Below are positions 7,384-13,733 of a DNA stretch of 13,733 nucleotides, in pieces. The notes below the pieces were generated by a model. The model made no database searches and had not been told where the DNA came from. It saw only the letters and a list, made by a program, of their open reading frames with translations. The stretch's first letter is position 1. Every line of letters begins with the position of its first letter. The DNA is from Bacteroidales bacterium UBA5537. Lineage in GTDB: Bacteria; Bacteroidota; Bacteroidia; Bacteroidales; Lentimicrobiaceae. The translations under genes were made by a program, and so were the position numbers. The stretch lies in the NCBI GenBank assembly GCA_002426025.1, contig DINP01000048.1, positions 11,979-25,711 of the forward strand. Direction: 5' to 3'.

Positions 7384-8153
7384 TGCAGTTTTTTAAAAAT
7401 AATACAACCAGAGCACTTATCTTAATTCTAAGTGCTCTGGTTGTATGTACATTGGCAATCACATATTTTGTCTATAAAAATATAGATGAATCTGTTGATC
7501 CAAGGATTGTAAAAGCCCGGTTGCTTTACGAAAAATACAATGGATACGCGCAAAACAACGAATTCGATTCAGTATTTGCATTGATGGACTCGATTGAACT
7601 GATTTATTCATCTATTGACCACTATAAAAACTCTTATGAAATAGGGGTTTTATATAACAATCGGGCTGCATCCTATCTTACAATGGCTCTATTTGCTGAT
7701 ACCAACCAGATTGACAGGTCGGGCCGTGATTCAATTATTTCATTAGCTGAAACTGCAGCAAATCGAAGCATCGGAATTTACGAGCAGTGGTTGACAATAT
7801 ATCAACAAAAAAAACGACCCGAGATTCAAGAATTAGTGTTACAAAATTTCTTTACAGGACTTGAAATGTATAATAAAAGTCGCAAACGTAAATTTCTCAA
7901 ACAGAGGGTTAAAGAAATTGAAGAAGCCCTTGTTGAAACTCAAAGACGGGTATCCGTTAGCTACACCAATCTTGGTATTATTCACAGGAGCAGGCTACAA
8001 TATGAATCAGCAGCAATTTGCTATAAAAAAGCTGTTGAGTTATGGGATGAAAACCTCACTGCCGAGAATAACCTGAATATTCTGTTGGGGAAACCTCTCA
8101 GAAAAAGAAATATTATTCAGAAATTATTTCCACCTAATCACAATAAAAACTAA
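7383..8153 (+). CDS. Membrane-anchored TPR-repeat protein
   Basis: Probable scaffold protein of 256 residues. One hydrophobic helix lies near residues 10-31, preceded by few charges, so it is likely a signal anchor with the rest in the periplasm. The C-terminal part contains a recognisable TPR unit near 193-225 (SYTNLGIIHRSRLQYESAA, then ICYKKAVELW), and the YNNRAASYLTMALFA stretch near 91-105 looks like another helix-turn-helix pair. The tail is basic. ATG 7383 overlaps the symporter TGA by one base (TGATG), indicating translational coupling. A perfect 18-bp inverted repeat lies inside the first 22 codons. Position between the symporter and the outer-membrane barrel suggests it assembles or regulates the transport system. 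I do not recognise a named family. Confidence 0.8.
   Translation: MQFFKNNTTRALILILSALVVCTLAITYFVYKNIDESVDPRIVKARLLYEKYNGYAQNNEFDSVFALMDSIELIYSSIDHYKNSYEIGVLYNNRAASYLTMALFADTNQIDRSGRDSIISLAETAANRSIGIYEQWLTIYQQKKRPEIQELVLQNFFTGLEMYNKSRKRKFLKQRVKEIEEALVETQRRVSVSYTNLGIIHRSRLQYESAAICYKKAVELWDENLTAENNLNILLGKPLRKRNIIQKLFPPNHNKN
7402..7446 (+). promoter_or_regulatory. Perfect 18-bp inverted repeat inside the start of the TPR gene
   Basis: ATACAACCAGAGCACTTA at 7402-7419 recurs exactly as its reverse complement at 7429-7446, around a 9-base loop. It begins 19 bases after the A of the ATG and covers codons 7-22, which encode the membrane helix. No T-run follows, so an intrinsic terminator is unlikely. 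In mRNA it would form a very stable hairpin close to the start codon. It may hold back translation of the TPR protein, protect the 3' end of the symporter message, or act as a processing or protein-binding site. Confidence 0.7.
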
Positions 8154-8174
8154 ACCCAATTTAAGTCACTTGTT

Positions 8175-9461
8175 ATGAAAAGGTTAAACTTTGTTTTGTT
8201 TGCAATTGCATTTTCTTTTTGCTTAAAAGGCAATGCACAGGAAGCAGAAAAATTGTTTGAAGTAAAACTTTCCGGTTTTGTAAAGACTGATGTTTTCTAT
8301 GATAGTCGTCAAACTGTTAATATCAGGGAAGGCCATTTTATGCTATATCCTGATAAAGAAAACCTTGACTTAAATGGAGTTGACATCAATGCCAAAGACC
8401 ATCTTGGCATCCTTTCCATACAGTCGAGGCTATCAGGAAAAATTACCGGACCAGAAGTACTTAATGCGAAGACCTCGGCATTGATTGAAGCCGATTTCTT
8501 TGGTAACGAGAACGGTAATTTTTCGGATGTTAATGGCTTAAGGCTAAGGCATGCTTTTGTGAAACTCAATTGGGCCAAGACTGAATTGCTGGTTGGTCAG
8601 TTCTGGCATCCGATGTTCGCCCATGATTGTTTCCCGGATGTGGTTTCATTCAATACCGGTGTCCCTTTCCAACCCTTTGCCCGCAATCCACAGATCAGGT
8701 TAACACAAAAGTTCAAAAACTTTAAAATGATTTTAGCCGTTGCCGAACAGCGCGATTTTACAAGTTCAGGACCTGATGGAGGCCACAGTAAATATCTGAG
8801 TAATGCTGTTTTGCCTGATTTGAATATGCACTGGCAATATGCCAGTAAATGGGCCGAAAAGAATGAACTGTTGATTGGTGTAGGAGGCGAGTACAAAATG
8901 ATAGTTCCCCGCTTATCCTTCCAATACGATAAAGTTTTAGGTGATGGCAAGGATACTATTTATTCGGCCGGGGATAATATGGTATCATCTTATGCTTTTT
9001 CAGTGTACTCAAAGCTGAAAATGCCTACCATTACCTGCAAAGCTCATTTTGTGTATGGGAATAACCTCACTGATCTTGTTATGCTGGGTGGTTATGCAGT
9101 CAAATCTGCTCCACAGCCATCAAGGCTAACGTATGAATACACTCCTGCAAATGTATATTCAATTTGGGGAGAGGTTTCAACCAACGGGAAAATCCAGGCG
9201 GGTATTTTTGGCGGTTTTACAAAGAACCTGGGCACAGCAGAGGATAATCTTGGTGTTTACTACAGCAGGGGGTCAAACATCAATACTGTTTACCGTATTT
9301 CACCCCGTATAGTTGGCAATTTTGAGAAAATCCGCATTTCCACCGAGTTTGAATATACTGTTGCCGAATATGGAAAAGCAGATGTTCAGGGAGTGGTAAA
9401 TTCAAATCTATCATCAGTTTCCAATCTCAGGGTCTTAATGGCTTTTTACTATTTTTTCTGA
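8175..9461 (+). CDS. Outer-membrane beta-barrel (porin-like) protein
   Basis: Probable outer-membrane channel of 428 residues. A signal peptide covers residues 1-21 (MKRLNFVLFAIAFSFCLKGNA, cleaved before QEAE); C16 is not in a good lipobox, so lipoprotein processing is unlikely. The mature part is a string of amphipathic beta strands, for example LFEVKLSGFVKTDVFYDS, LRLRHAFVKLNWAKTELLVG, and IQAGIFGGFTKNLG. It ends in the aromatic strand VLMAFYYFF with a terminal Phe, the usual barrel-assembly signal. A SGFVKTD-type first strand resembles DcaP/porin-like proteins of Gram-negatives. It is 21 bases after the TPR gene and last in the transport cassette, so it likely lets the symporter's substrate cross the outer membrane. 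Substrate is unknown. Confidence 0.85.
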   Translation: MKRLNFVLFAIAFSFCLKGNAQEAEKLFEVKLSGFVKTDVFYDSRQTVNIREGHFMLYPDKENLDLNGVDINAKDHLGILSIQSRLSGKITGPEVLNAKTSALIEADFFGNENGNFSDVNGLRLRHAFVKLNWAKTELLVGQFWHPMFAHDCFPDVVSFNTGVPFQPFARNPQIRLTQKFKNFKMILAVAEQRDFTSSGPDGGHSKYLSNAVLPDLNMHWQYASKWAEKNELLIGVGGEYKMIVPRLSFQYDKVLGDGKDTIYSAGDNMVSSYAFSVYSKLKMPTITCKAHFVYGNNLTDLVMLGGYAVKSAPQPSRLTYEYTPANVYSIWGEVSTNGKIQAGIFGGFTKNLGTAEDNLGVYYSRGSNINTVYRISPRIVGNFEKIRISTEFEYTVAEYGKADVQGVVNSNLSSVSNLRVLMAFYYFF

Positions 9462-9481
9462 TAAAAATAATAACTTAAGAG

Positions 9482-9523
9482 AAAGCCCATTCTTGCATTA
9501 TTATTAGCAAGAACGGGCTTTTT
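9482..9523 (+). terminator. Intrinsic terminator after the porin-like gene
   Basis: Arms at 9482-9496 and 9507-9521 form a 15-bp stem with a single A-C mismatch and a 10-base AT-only loop. TTTTT (9519-9523) and then ATTTAAT follow. It closes the plus-strand transport cassette, 100 bases after the gene begins its last strand and before the convergent lyase gene ending at 9562. Confidence 0.9.
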
Positions 9524-9561
9524 ATTTAATATATTTTTGGCATTGCAGATGCCATGAAATC

Positions 9562-10419
9562 TTAAAACTCAGCGGCCAGATTGGCAACATCAACCATTTT
9601 CAGGGGGTCAAGTATTTCCTTTCCGGTTTTCTTTTTCAGGAAATCCAACAGGTTCAACGTATTGAGGTTTCCTACCATTTCATAACCGGTCATCGGGCAA
9701 CCGCCAACTCCGCTGATTACCCCTTCATACCAGCGGCAACCGGCATCCCAGGCTGCTTCCAGCTTCTCCTGCCACTCGTTGGGGCGGGTGTGGATATGAA
9801 GACCAAATTCATGATCGGGAAATTTCTGCACAAGCGTGTAATATACTTCTGAAATCAATTCAGGGGAGGCAATCCCAATGGTATCGGCCAGGGTAATAAT
9901 CTGTATGCCTTTTTCTGAAAGTTGTTCAATATGATCGGCGAGTAACTGAATACTCCATGGATCCTTATATGGATTCCCATAAGCCATACTCATAAATATA
10001 CGCAGGGTTTTCCCTGAGGCTGTACAAATCTCGAGTAATCCATCAATTGTTGAAAGTGCTTTCTTCTGGTCAGAGTTGATGTTCTTTTTCAGAAAGGTTT
10101 CAGAAGTTGAGTATGGAAATCCAAGAATGTCAACTTTAGGTTGATTGGCTGCATCTATCCCTCCTCTAATATTACCAACAATCGCCATCAGTTTAGAATT
10201 GCTGCCGGTTTTTTCCACCAGTTCAAGTACCTTGTCTTGATTGGCCATCTGGGGAATCGCTTTCGGTGATACAAAACTTCCGAAATCTATTACATCAAAT
10301 CCCACATTCATTAAAGCGTTGATATAGGCAGCCCGCTTTTCTGGTGCAATTACATAAGGCAGTCCCTGTTGGGCATCGCGAGGGGACTCTGTAAGTTTAA
10401 TGAGTTTATTTGGTTTCAT
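9562..10419 (-). CDS. mvaB: Hydroxymethylglutaryl-CoA lyase
   Basis: Cleaves 3-hydroxy-3-methylglutaryl-CoA to acetyl-CoA and acetoacetate, the last step of leucine breakdown. The 285-residue TIM barrel shows ESPRDAQQG with R14 and D15 (human R41, D42), then DFGSFVSPKAIPQM with D45 in place of the usual Glu 72. SMAYGNPYKDPW corresponds to the family's GCPYEG region. The metal ligands H208 and H210 are in GLHIHTR. The mobile-loop motif SGVGGCPMTG carries catalytic C241, and VGNLNT supplies the metal-binding Asn (N251). All key catalytic residues are present except the conservative Glu-to-Asp change. This shorter form resembles lyases annotated in Bacteroidota. It is last in the minus-strand run after the carboxylase subunit, the acyl-CoA dehydrogenase and the S23-like gene, 79 bases from the latter. 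Confidence 0.88.
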   Translation of the reverse strand: MKPNKLIKLTESPRDAQQGLPYVIAPEKRAAYINALMNVGFDVIDFGSFVSPKAIPQMANQDKVLELVEKTGSNSKLMAIVGNIRGGIDAANQPKVDILGFPYSTSETFLKKNINSDQKKALSTIDGLLEICTASGKTLRIFMSMAYGNPYKDPWSIQLLADHIEQLSEKGIQIITLADTIGIASPELISEVYYTLVQKFPDHEFGLHIHTRPNEWQEKLEAAWDAGCRWYEGVISGVGGCPMTGYEMVGNLNTLNLLDFLKKKTGKEILDPLKMVDVANLAAEF

Positions 10420-10461
10420 AGTCTTTTTAGATTGTGACGAGGGACGAAGTGCATTTCATTT

Positions 10462-10493
10462 GACAAGGTGACAAGGTGAAATGAGGACAAGGA
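10462..10493. repeat. 8-bp tandem repeat between the S23-like gene and the lyase gene
   Basis: Four consecutive 8-base units, GACAAGGT twice, a degenerate GAAATGAG and GACAAGGA. CATTTCA at 10452-10458 and TGAAATG at 10477-10483 add a 7-bp inverted repeat. The block fills the spacer just after the S23-like gene. Confidence 0.55.
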
Positions 10494-10498
10494 GAATT

Positions 10499-10888
10499 TT
10501 ATTTTACAGACCCGATAATCCATTTTTCAGGCTGGTTTATCATCACAACAAGTTGAGCAATAATGGATTCGTATTCCATAAACATTTCTTCATTGAATTC
10601 CTGGGTGATGTAACCAGACCTAAGCGCAAGTTCAAGCCATACCTGGGTTTCAGTAGCTTCAGTTTCAGAGTCGTTTAATTTAGCAATAAAAGCTGCTTTA
10701 TACCTCCTTCTTCTCCATGCTTCACCAATATTTGAACAAACACTTCTTGAAGAACGTCGAATCTGATCAGTCATAGAGTACATTTTTTCCTTTGGGAAAG
10801 TCTTTGTAATCTCAAATATCTTCATAAATGCCTCAACAGCAGCCTGATATACCCGCAAATCACGAAAACTATTTATTTTCATTGACAT
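10499..10888 (-). CDS. Four-helix-bundle protein, S23/IVP family
   Basis: A 129-residue protein of the family first described from open reading frames in 23S rRNA intervening sequences (S23, TIGR02436 type) and related to Avd of diversity-generating retroelements. Diagnostic segments are SFRDLRVYQAAVEAFMKIF (residues 7-25), TKTFPKEKMYSMTDQIRRSS, RSVCSNIGEAWRRRRY and the acidic SETEATETQVWLELALRSGY. Members form pentameric four-helix bundles and are basic, and many are thought to bind nucleic acid; the cellular role is largely unknown. There is no rRNA here and no reverse transcriptase or variable repeat, so this is a stand-alone chromosomal copy. It starts at ATG 10888, with a second Met two codons on. 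It lies on the same strand between the acyl-CoA dehydrogenase and HMG-CoA lyase genes and looks like an insertion into that cluster. Confidence 0.93.
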   Translation of the reverse strand: MSMKINSFRDLRVYQAAVEAFMKIFEITKTFPKEKMYSMTDQIRRSSRSVCSNIGEAWRRRRYKAAFIAKLNDSETEATETQVWLELALRSGYITQEFNEEMFMEYESIIAQLVVMINQPEKWIIGSVK

Positions 10889-10899
10889 AGAATTAGTAC

Positions 10900-10927
10900 A
10901 AGGTATTATTTTATCTACTGATACCTT
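10900..10927. repeat. 7-bp inverted repeat upstream of the S23-like gene
   Basis: AAGGTAT at 10900-10906 pairs with ATACCTT at 10921-10927 around a 14-base loop; TTT follows on the plus strand. No plus-strand gene ends here. It could belong to the S23-like gene's upstream control region. The rest of the 139-base gap up to the dehydrogenase stop at 11028 shows nothing recognisable. Confidence 0.3.
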
Positions 10928-11027
10928 TTTACAATGACATCATAACCTTCTTTGGCCGAGCTTTAGATGTTGTTGAGTTCTCTGTCGAACCTAGCTGAAA
11001 CAATAAGGCGAATCCCCTTGTCCCAAT

Positions 11028-12173
11028 TTAGCATCCTATATACCTCGAAATCACCAACCGCTGTATTTCCGAAGTGCCTTCTCCAATCTGAAGCAGGCGT
11101 TGGTCGCGGTAGAATCGTTCAACGTCATAGTCTTTCATCAGGCCATAGCCGCCATGAATCTGTACAGCTTCGTCGGCTACTTCTTTGGCGATTTCTGAGC
11201 AATAGAGTTTAGACATAGCGGCTTCCTTGGCAAAGGGTTGATTGGTGTCTTTCAGCCAGCAGGCTTTGTACAGCAGGTTGCGGGCCAGCTCAATTTTCAT
11301 GGCCATATCAGCCAGCTTGAATGCAATCGCCTGAAATTTGGCAATGGGTTTTCCAAACTGTTTTCGTTCCTGTGCATAGGCGAGCGCGAGCTCAAATGCG
11401 CCTTGTGCGCATCCAAGCCCCATTGCAGCAATTGACAAACGGCCTGAATCGAGCGTTGATAGCATTATTTTGGAACCTTCTCCAATTTTACCAAGAACAT
11501 TTTTTTCCGGCACCCGGCAATCATCGAAAAAGAGCTGGGCTGTGTCGGATGCACGCCACATCATTTTTCCGTGCATGGCCTGGCGGACAAATCCAGGCGT
11601 GTCTTTATCAACCAGAATGGTGGTAAATTCCTTTTTGCCGCCGTTATCGTCGGTTACCGCCTGAACTGTTGAACCAATAGAGATATCAACAGAACCGTTG
11701 GTGATGAATATTTTTGAGCCATTAATTACCCATTCGCCGTTTTCGAGGGTGGCACGGGTTTTCGATCCGCGCGAGTCGGAACCGGCATCGGGCTCTGTTA
11801 ATCCGAAAGCCCATAAAGCATCTCCCTTGCATAGACGGGGGAGGTATTTCATCTTTTGCTCCTCATTTCCATAGTAATACAATGGGCCAATCCCCAGAGA
11901 ATTGTGAGCCGCAAGTGTTGCTGCCTGGGAGCCATCTACCCGGGCAAGTTCTTCAACAGCAATGATATAGGATATATAGTCCATCCCATGACCGCCATAT
12001 TTTTCGGGCAAATAAATTCCGAAAAGGCCCAGTTCGCCCATTCTACGTGTTAGTTCAGCAGAGAATTCGGCTTTTTCGTCAAGTTCTTTTGCAACAGGTC
12101 GAATTTCCCGTTCAGCGAAATTCCGAACGTTCTCCCGAACCATCAAATGCTCTTCACTTAAGTTAAGGTCCAT
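11028..12173 (-). CDS. Acyl-CoA dehydrogenase, short-chain type
   Basis: FAD-dependent alpha,beta-dehydrogenation of an acyl-CoA, passing electrons to electron-transferring flavoprotein. The 381-residue length is standard. Both family signatures are present: GLTEPDAGSDSRG (residues 124-136) and QIHGGYGLMKDYDVERFYRD (338-357). The catalytic Glu sits at E365 in QIGEGTSEIQR, the position used by short- and medium-chain enzymes. At the alternative site used by isovaleryl-CoA dehydrogenase (LDLER) the sequence is LDSGR, with Gly 244, so a classical isovaleryl-CoA enzyme is disfavoured. Butyryl-, 2-methylbutyryl- or a glutaryl-like short acyl-CoA are possible substrates. It follows the carboxylase subunit after 108 bases on the same strand, so it probably works in the same branched-chain or short-acyl pathway. 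Confidence 0.92.
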   Translation of the reverse strand: MDLNLSEEHLMVRENVRNFAEREIRPVAKELDEKAEFSAELTRRMGELGLFGIYLPEKYGGHGMDYISYIIAVEELARVDGSQAATLAAHNSLGIGPLYYYGNEEQKMKYLPRLCKGDALWAFGLTEPDAGSDSRGSKTRATLENGEWVINGSKIFITNGSVDISIGSTVQAVTDDNGGKKEFTTILVDKDTPGFVRQAMHGKMMWRASDTAQLFFDDCRVPEKNVLGKIGEGSKIMLSTLDSGRLSIAAMGLGCAQGAFELALAYAQERKQFGKPIAKFQAIAFKLADMAMKIELARNLLYKACWLKDTNQPFAKEAAMSKLYCSEIAKEVADEAVQIHGGYGLMKDYDVERFYRDQRLLQIGEGTSEIQRLVISRYIGC

Positions 12174-12189
12174 AATTTTTGTTTTTTAT

Positions 12190-12216
12190 TGCCACTAAGG
12201 CACAAAGACTCAAAGG
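12190..12216. repeat. Intergenic CTAAGGCACAAAG-type repeat
   Basis: The string TGCCACTAAGGCACAAAGAC and the following TCAAAGG resemble a dispersed intergenic repeat that I recall from several Bacteroidota genomes. Only one copy is in this window, so its repeat nature rests on memory of the phylum, not on the sequence here. Confidence 0.25.
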
Positions 12217-12234
12217 TTCTTGATGTTCTGACGT

Positions 12235-12280
12235 TTATCACTCGAAGACCTGCATTCGCATGCTGGTCTTTGCGTGATAA
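12235..12280 (-). repeat. Long imperfect hairpin directly after the carboxylase subunit gene
   Basis: Nested complementary arms flank 12235-12280: TTATCAC with GTGATAA (7 bp), AGACC with GGTCT (5 bp), and GCAT with ATGC (4 bp), with a TCGC tip and small mismatches between. It begins two bases beyond the stop codon of the carboxylase gene. On the minus strand no T-run follows, so it is more likely an mRNA-stabilising or partial-termination element than a simple terminator. Confidence 0.45.
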
Positions 12281-12281
12281 T

Positions 12282-13733
12282 TTAATCTTCAGTCAAATGC
12301 AGTAAACGAGAGCTTCCATCAACCATATCGCCCTCCTTTACCAGCAGTTTGTCAACTACGGCATCTTTCGGGCTGAGGATGTTATTTTCCATTTTCATGG
12401 CTTCAACCACCATCAACACCTCTCCTTTTATCACTTTATCGCCTTCCGAAACATTGACTTTAAGCACCTTGCCCGGCATTGGTGAAACAATATTGTCAGG
12501 ATCAATGTTCAATTTACCCGTTTCAGCGAAAGTTACATTTTCTGGTCCGGCCATATCGGGCCGTTCTACCAGAAAATCAAATCCTTTAAAGCTTATCGGA
12601 AAAGCCCCCTTTTCATCCTGCCCTACATAAATCTGGTGGCAAACACCATTAATGCAAAGCTTTGATTGTAAACCGATTGTAGTGAGACTTGCTTCGCCCG
12701 GAACCCCATCTAACTCATATTCTAAATTATTTTCATCAAGATTCAGAATACGGATTTTGAATTCTTTCCCATCAAACACTGCTGACGGTTCCTGAATATG
12801 TCGCCAGTAACCAATTTTTTGCCAGACATTGGCATTAGCTTCCTGGTTGATGGCAAGACTTTTTAAAAAGCCCGCCATTAATGGAACATGAGGCTCAATG
12901 GCCGATTTCAATTTATTTGTATATTCGGTAAGTTCATTAAGATGGTCATCAATATATCGCGTAGTAATAGTATTTCCTGTAAAAGCCGGATGTTGCATAA
13001 TGGCATTAAGGAAGGCAATATTTGTATGAATGCCTTGAACAGCATAGTTTTCAAGGGCTGTAATCATTCGCATCCTAGCCTCTTCTCGATTTTCGCCCCA
13101 GGTGATCAATTTACTGATCATGGGATCGAAAAAGGAATGGATTTGTCCGCTACCCTCAACTTCCATGCTGTCAACCCGTATGTGTTGCCCAATGGGTTCA
13201 TGGTAAAGGGAAATAAATCCAGGTGATGGCATAAAGTTATTGTAAGGATCTTCGGCATAAATCCGGCATTCGATGGCATGGCCGTTTTGCTTCAGATCAC
13301 TCTGCTTCAAACGAAGTGGTTCACCCGATGCGATGCGAATCTGCTCTTCTATAAGATCAATACCGGTGGTCATTTCCGTTACCGGATGCTCCACCTGTAT
13401 GCGTGTATTCATTTCGAGGAAGTAAAAATTCAGATCGCTGTCAACCAAAAATTCGATGGTGCCTGCATTGTAGTAACCGATGGAGGAAGCCAGTTTTACT
13501 GCTGATTCTCCCATTTTTTTTCGTACTTCCGGGGTGATGGTCGGTGATGGAGCTTCTTCCACTATCTTCTGGTGGCGGCGCTGCGCCGAACATTCGCGCT
13601 CGAACAGGTGAACCATATTGCCATGTTTGTCGCCCAGCACCTGCACTTCGATATGACGGGGATTCTCTACAAACTTTTCGATGTAAATGGTATCATCGCC
13701 AAAGTAATTGAGGGCTTCGCGTGCAGTGGTTTC
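12282..13733 (-). CDS. Acyl-CoA carboxylase alpha subunit (biotin carboxylase plus biotin carrier), 5' end outside window
   Basis: ATP-dependent carboxylation of biotin for an acyl-CoA carboxylase such as methylcrotonyl- or propionyl-CoA carboxylase. The frame is open to the right edge (ETTAREALNYFGDD, then YIEKFVENPRHIEVQVLG), so the GTG at 13646 is internal; the N-terminal domain and ATP-binding glycine loop are missing. Of the 483 visible residues, the biotin-carboxylase core includes ERECSAQRRHQKIVEEAPSP and the catalytic FLEMNTRIQVEHPVTEM. GHAIECRIYAEDP and PSPG mark its C-terminal lobe. A middle region of about 150 residues suits the BT domain of MCC/PCC-type subunits. The carrier domain ends the protein: VSPMPGKVLKV, then EAMKMEN with the biotinylated Lys at visible residue 447 (bases 12393-12395). 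MCC is favoured by the HMG-CoA lyase and dehydrogenase downstream; PCC cannot be excluded. Confidence 0.93.
   Translation of the reverse strand, partial: ETTAREALNYFGDDTIYIEKFVENPRHIEVQVLGDKHGNMVHLFERECSAQRRHQKIVEEAPSPTITPEVRKKMGESAVKLASSIGYYNAGTIEFLVDSDLNFYFLEMNTRIQVEHPVTEMTTGIDLIEEQIRIASGEPLRLKQSDLKQNGHAIECRIYAEDPYNNFMPSPGFISLYHEPIGQHIRVDSMEVEGSGQIHSFFDPMISKLITWGENREEARMRMITALENYAVQGIHTNIAFLNAIMQHPAFTGNTITTRYIDDHLNELTEYTNKLKSAIEPHVPLMAGFLKSLAINQEANANVWQKIGYWRHIQEPSAVFDGKEFKIRILNLDENNLEYELDGVPGEASLTTIGLQSKLCINGVCHQIYVGQDEKGAFPISFKGFDFLVERPDMAGPENVTFAETGKLNIDPDNIVSPMPGKVLKVNVSEGDKVIKGEVLMVVEAMKMENNILSPKDAVVDKLLVKEGDMVDGSSRLLHLTED

Noticed and set aside
7402..7446. Intrinsic terminator inside the TPR gene
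   Set aside because: The stem is strong, but the bases after it (GTACATTGGC) hold no T-run and the reading frame continues intact for more than 230 codons.
10499..10888. Diversity-generating retroelement (Avd-like protein)
   Set aside because: The protein is related to Avd, but no reverse transcriptase, template repeat or variable repeat is present, and the sequence fits the S23 group better.
13644..13646. GTG as the start of the carboxylase subunit
   Set aside because: The same frame continues to the right edge with conserved biotin-carboxylase sequence (YIEKFVENPRHIE), so this codon is internal.

Overview
The window looks like chromosomal DNA of a Bacteroidota bacterium, probably from the order Bacteroidales or a relative. 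Four things point there: promoter elements of the TAnnTTTG type, weak or absent Shine-Dalgarno sequences, a four-helix-bundle S23-type protein, and intergenic repeats of a kind familiar from that phylum. No rRNA, tRNA, CRISPR array, transposase or phage gene was found. Two genes run off the edges: mutY on the left and a biotin carboxylase on the right.

Layout. (1) 1-1412, plus strand: the 3' part of mutY (DNA repair glycosylase) and ssb (single-strand DNA-binding protein), ending in a strong hairpin terminator. (2) 1514-4445, minus strand: read from 4445 downward, the order is scoA, scoB (3-oxoacid CoA-transferase), a small protein of unknown function, and an HMG-CoA-lyase-like enzyme that lacks the family's catalytic cysteine. 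(3) 4446-4934: an AT-rich divergent intergenic region with a perfect 14-bp inverted repeat. (4) 4935-9461, plus strand: a tightly packed transport cassette made of an unusually long DUF4212-like small subunit, a sodium:solute symporter, a membrane-anchored TPR protein and an outer-membrane beta-barrel protein, closed by a terminator. (5) 9562-13733, minus strand: read from the right edge, a biotin-carboxylase/biotin-carrier subunit of an acyl-CoA carboxylase, an acyl-CoA dehydrogenase, an S23-like four-helix-bundle protein, and a Bacteroidota-type HMG-CoA lyase with its catalytic Cys intact.

How they fit. The two minus-strand blocks together resemble leucine breakdown: acyl-CoA dehydrogenation, carboxylation by a methylcrotonyl-CoA-type carboxylase, HMG-CoA cleavage to acetyl-CoA and acetoacetate, then CoA transfer onto acetoacetate by ScoAB. 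The carboxyltransferase beta subunit and the methylglutaconyl-CoA hydratase are not in the window and may lie beyond the right edge. The transport cassette between them supplies parts for both membranes (outer-membrane barrel, inner-membrane two-subunit symporter) and could import a small carboxylate that feeds this pathway; that link is inferred from position only.

The points most worth a second look are the roughly 150-residue extracytoplasmic insertion in the DUF4212-like subunit, a perfect 18-bp inverted repeat inside the first codons of the TPR gene, the cysteine-less lyase paralogue, and the perfect palindrome upstream of the transport cassette.
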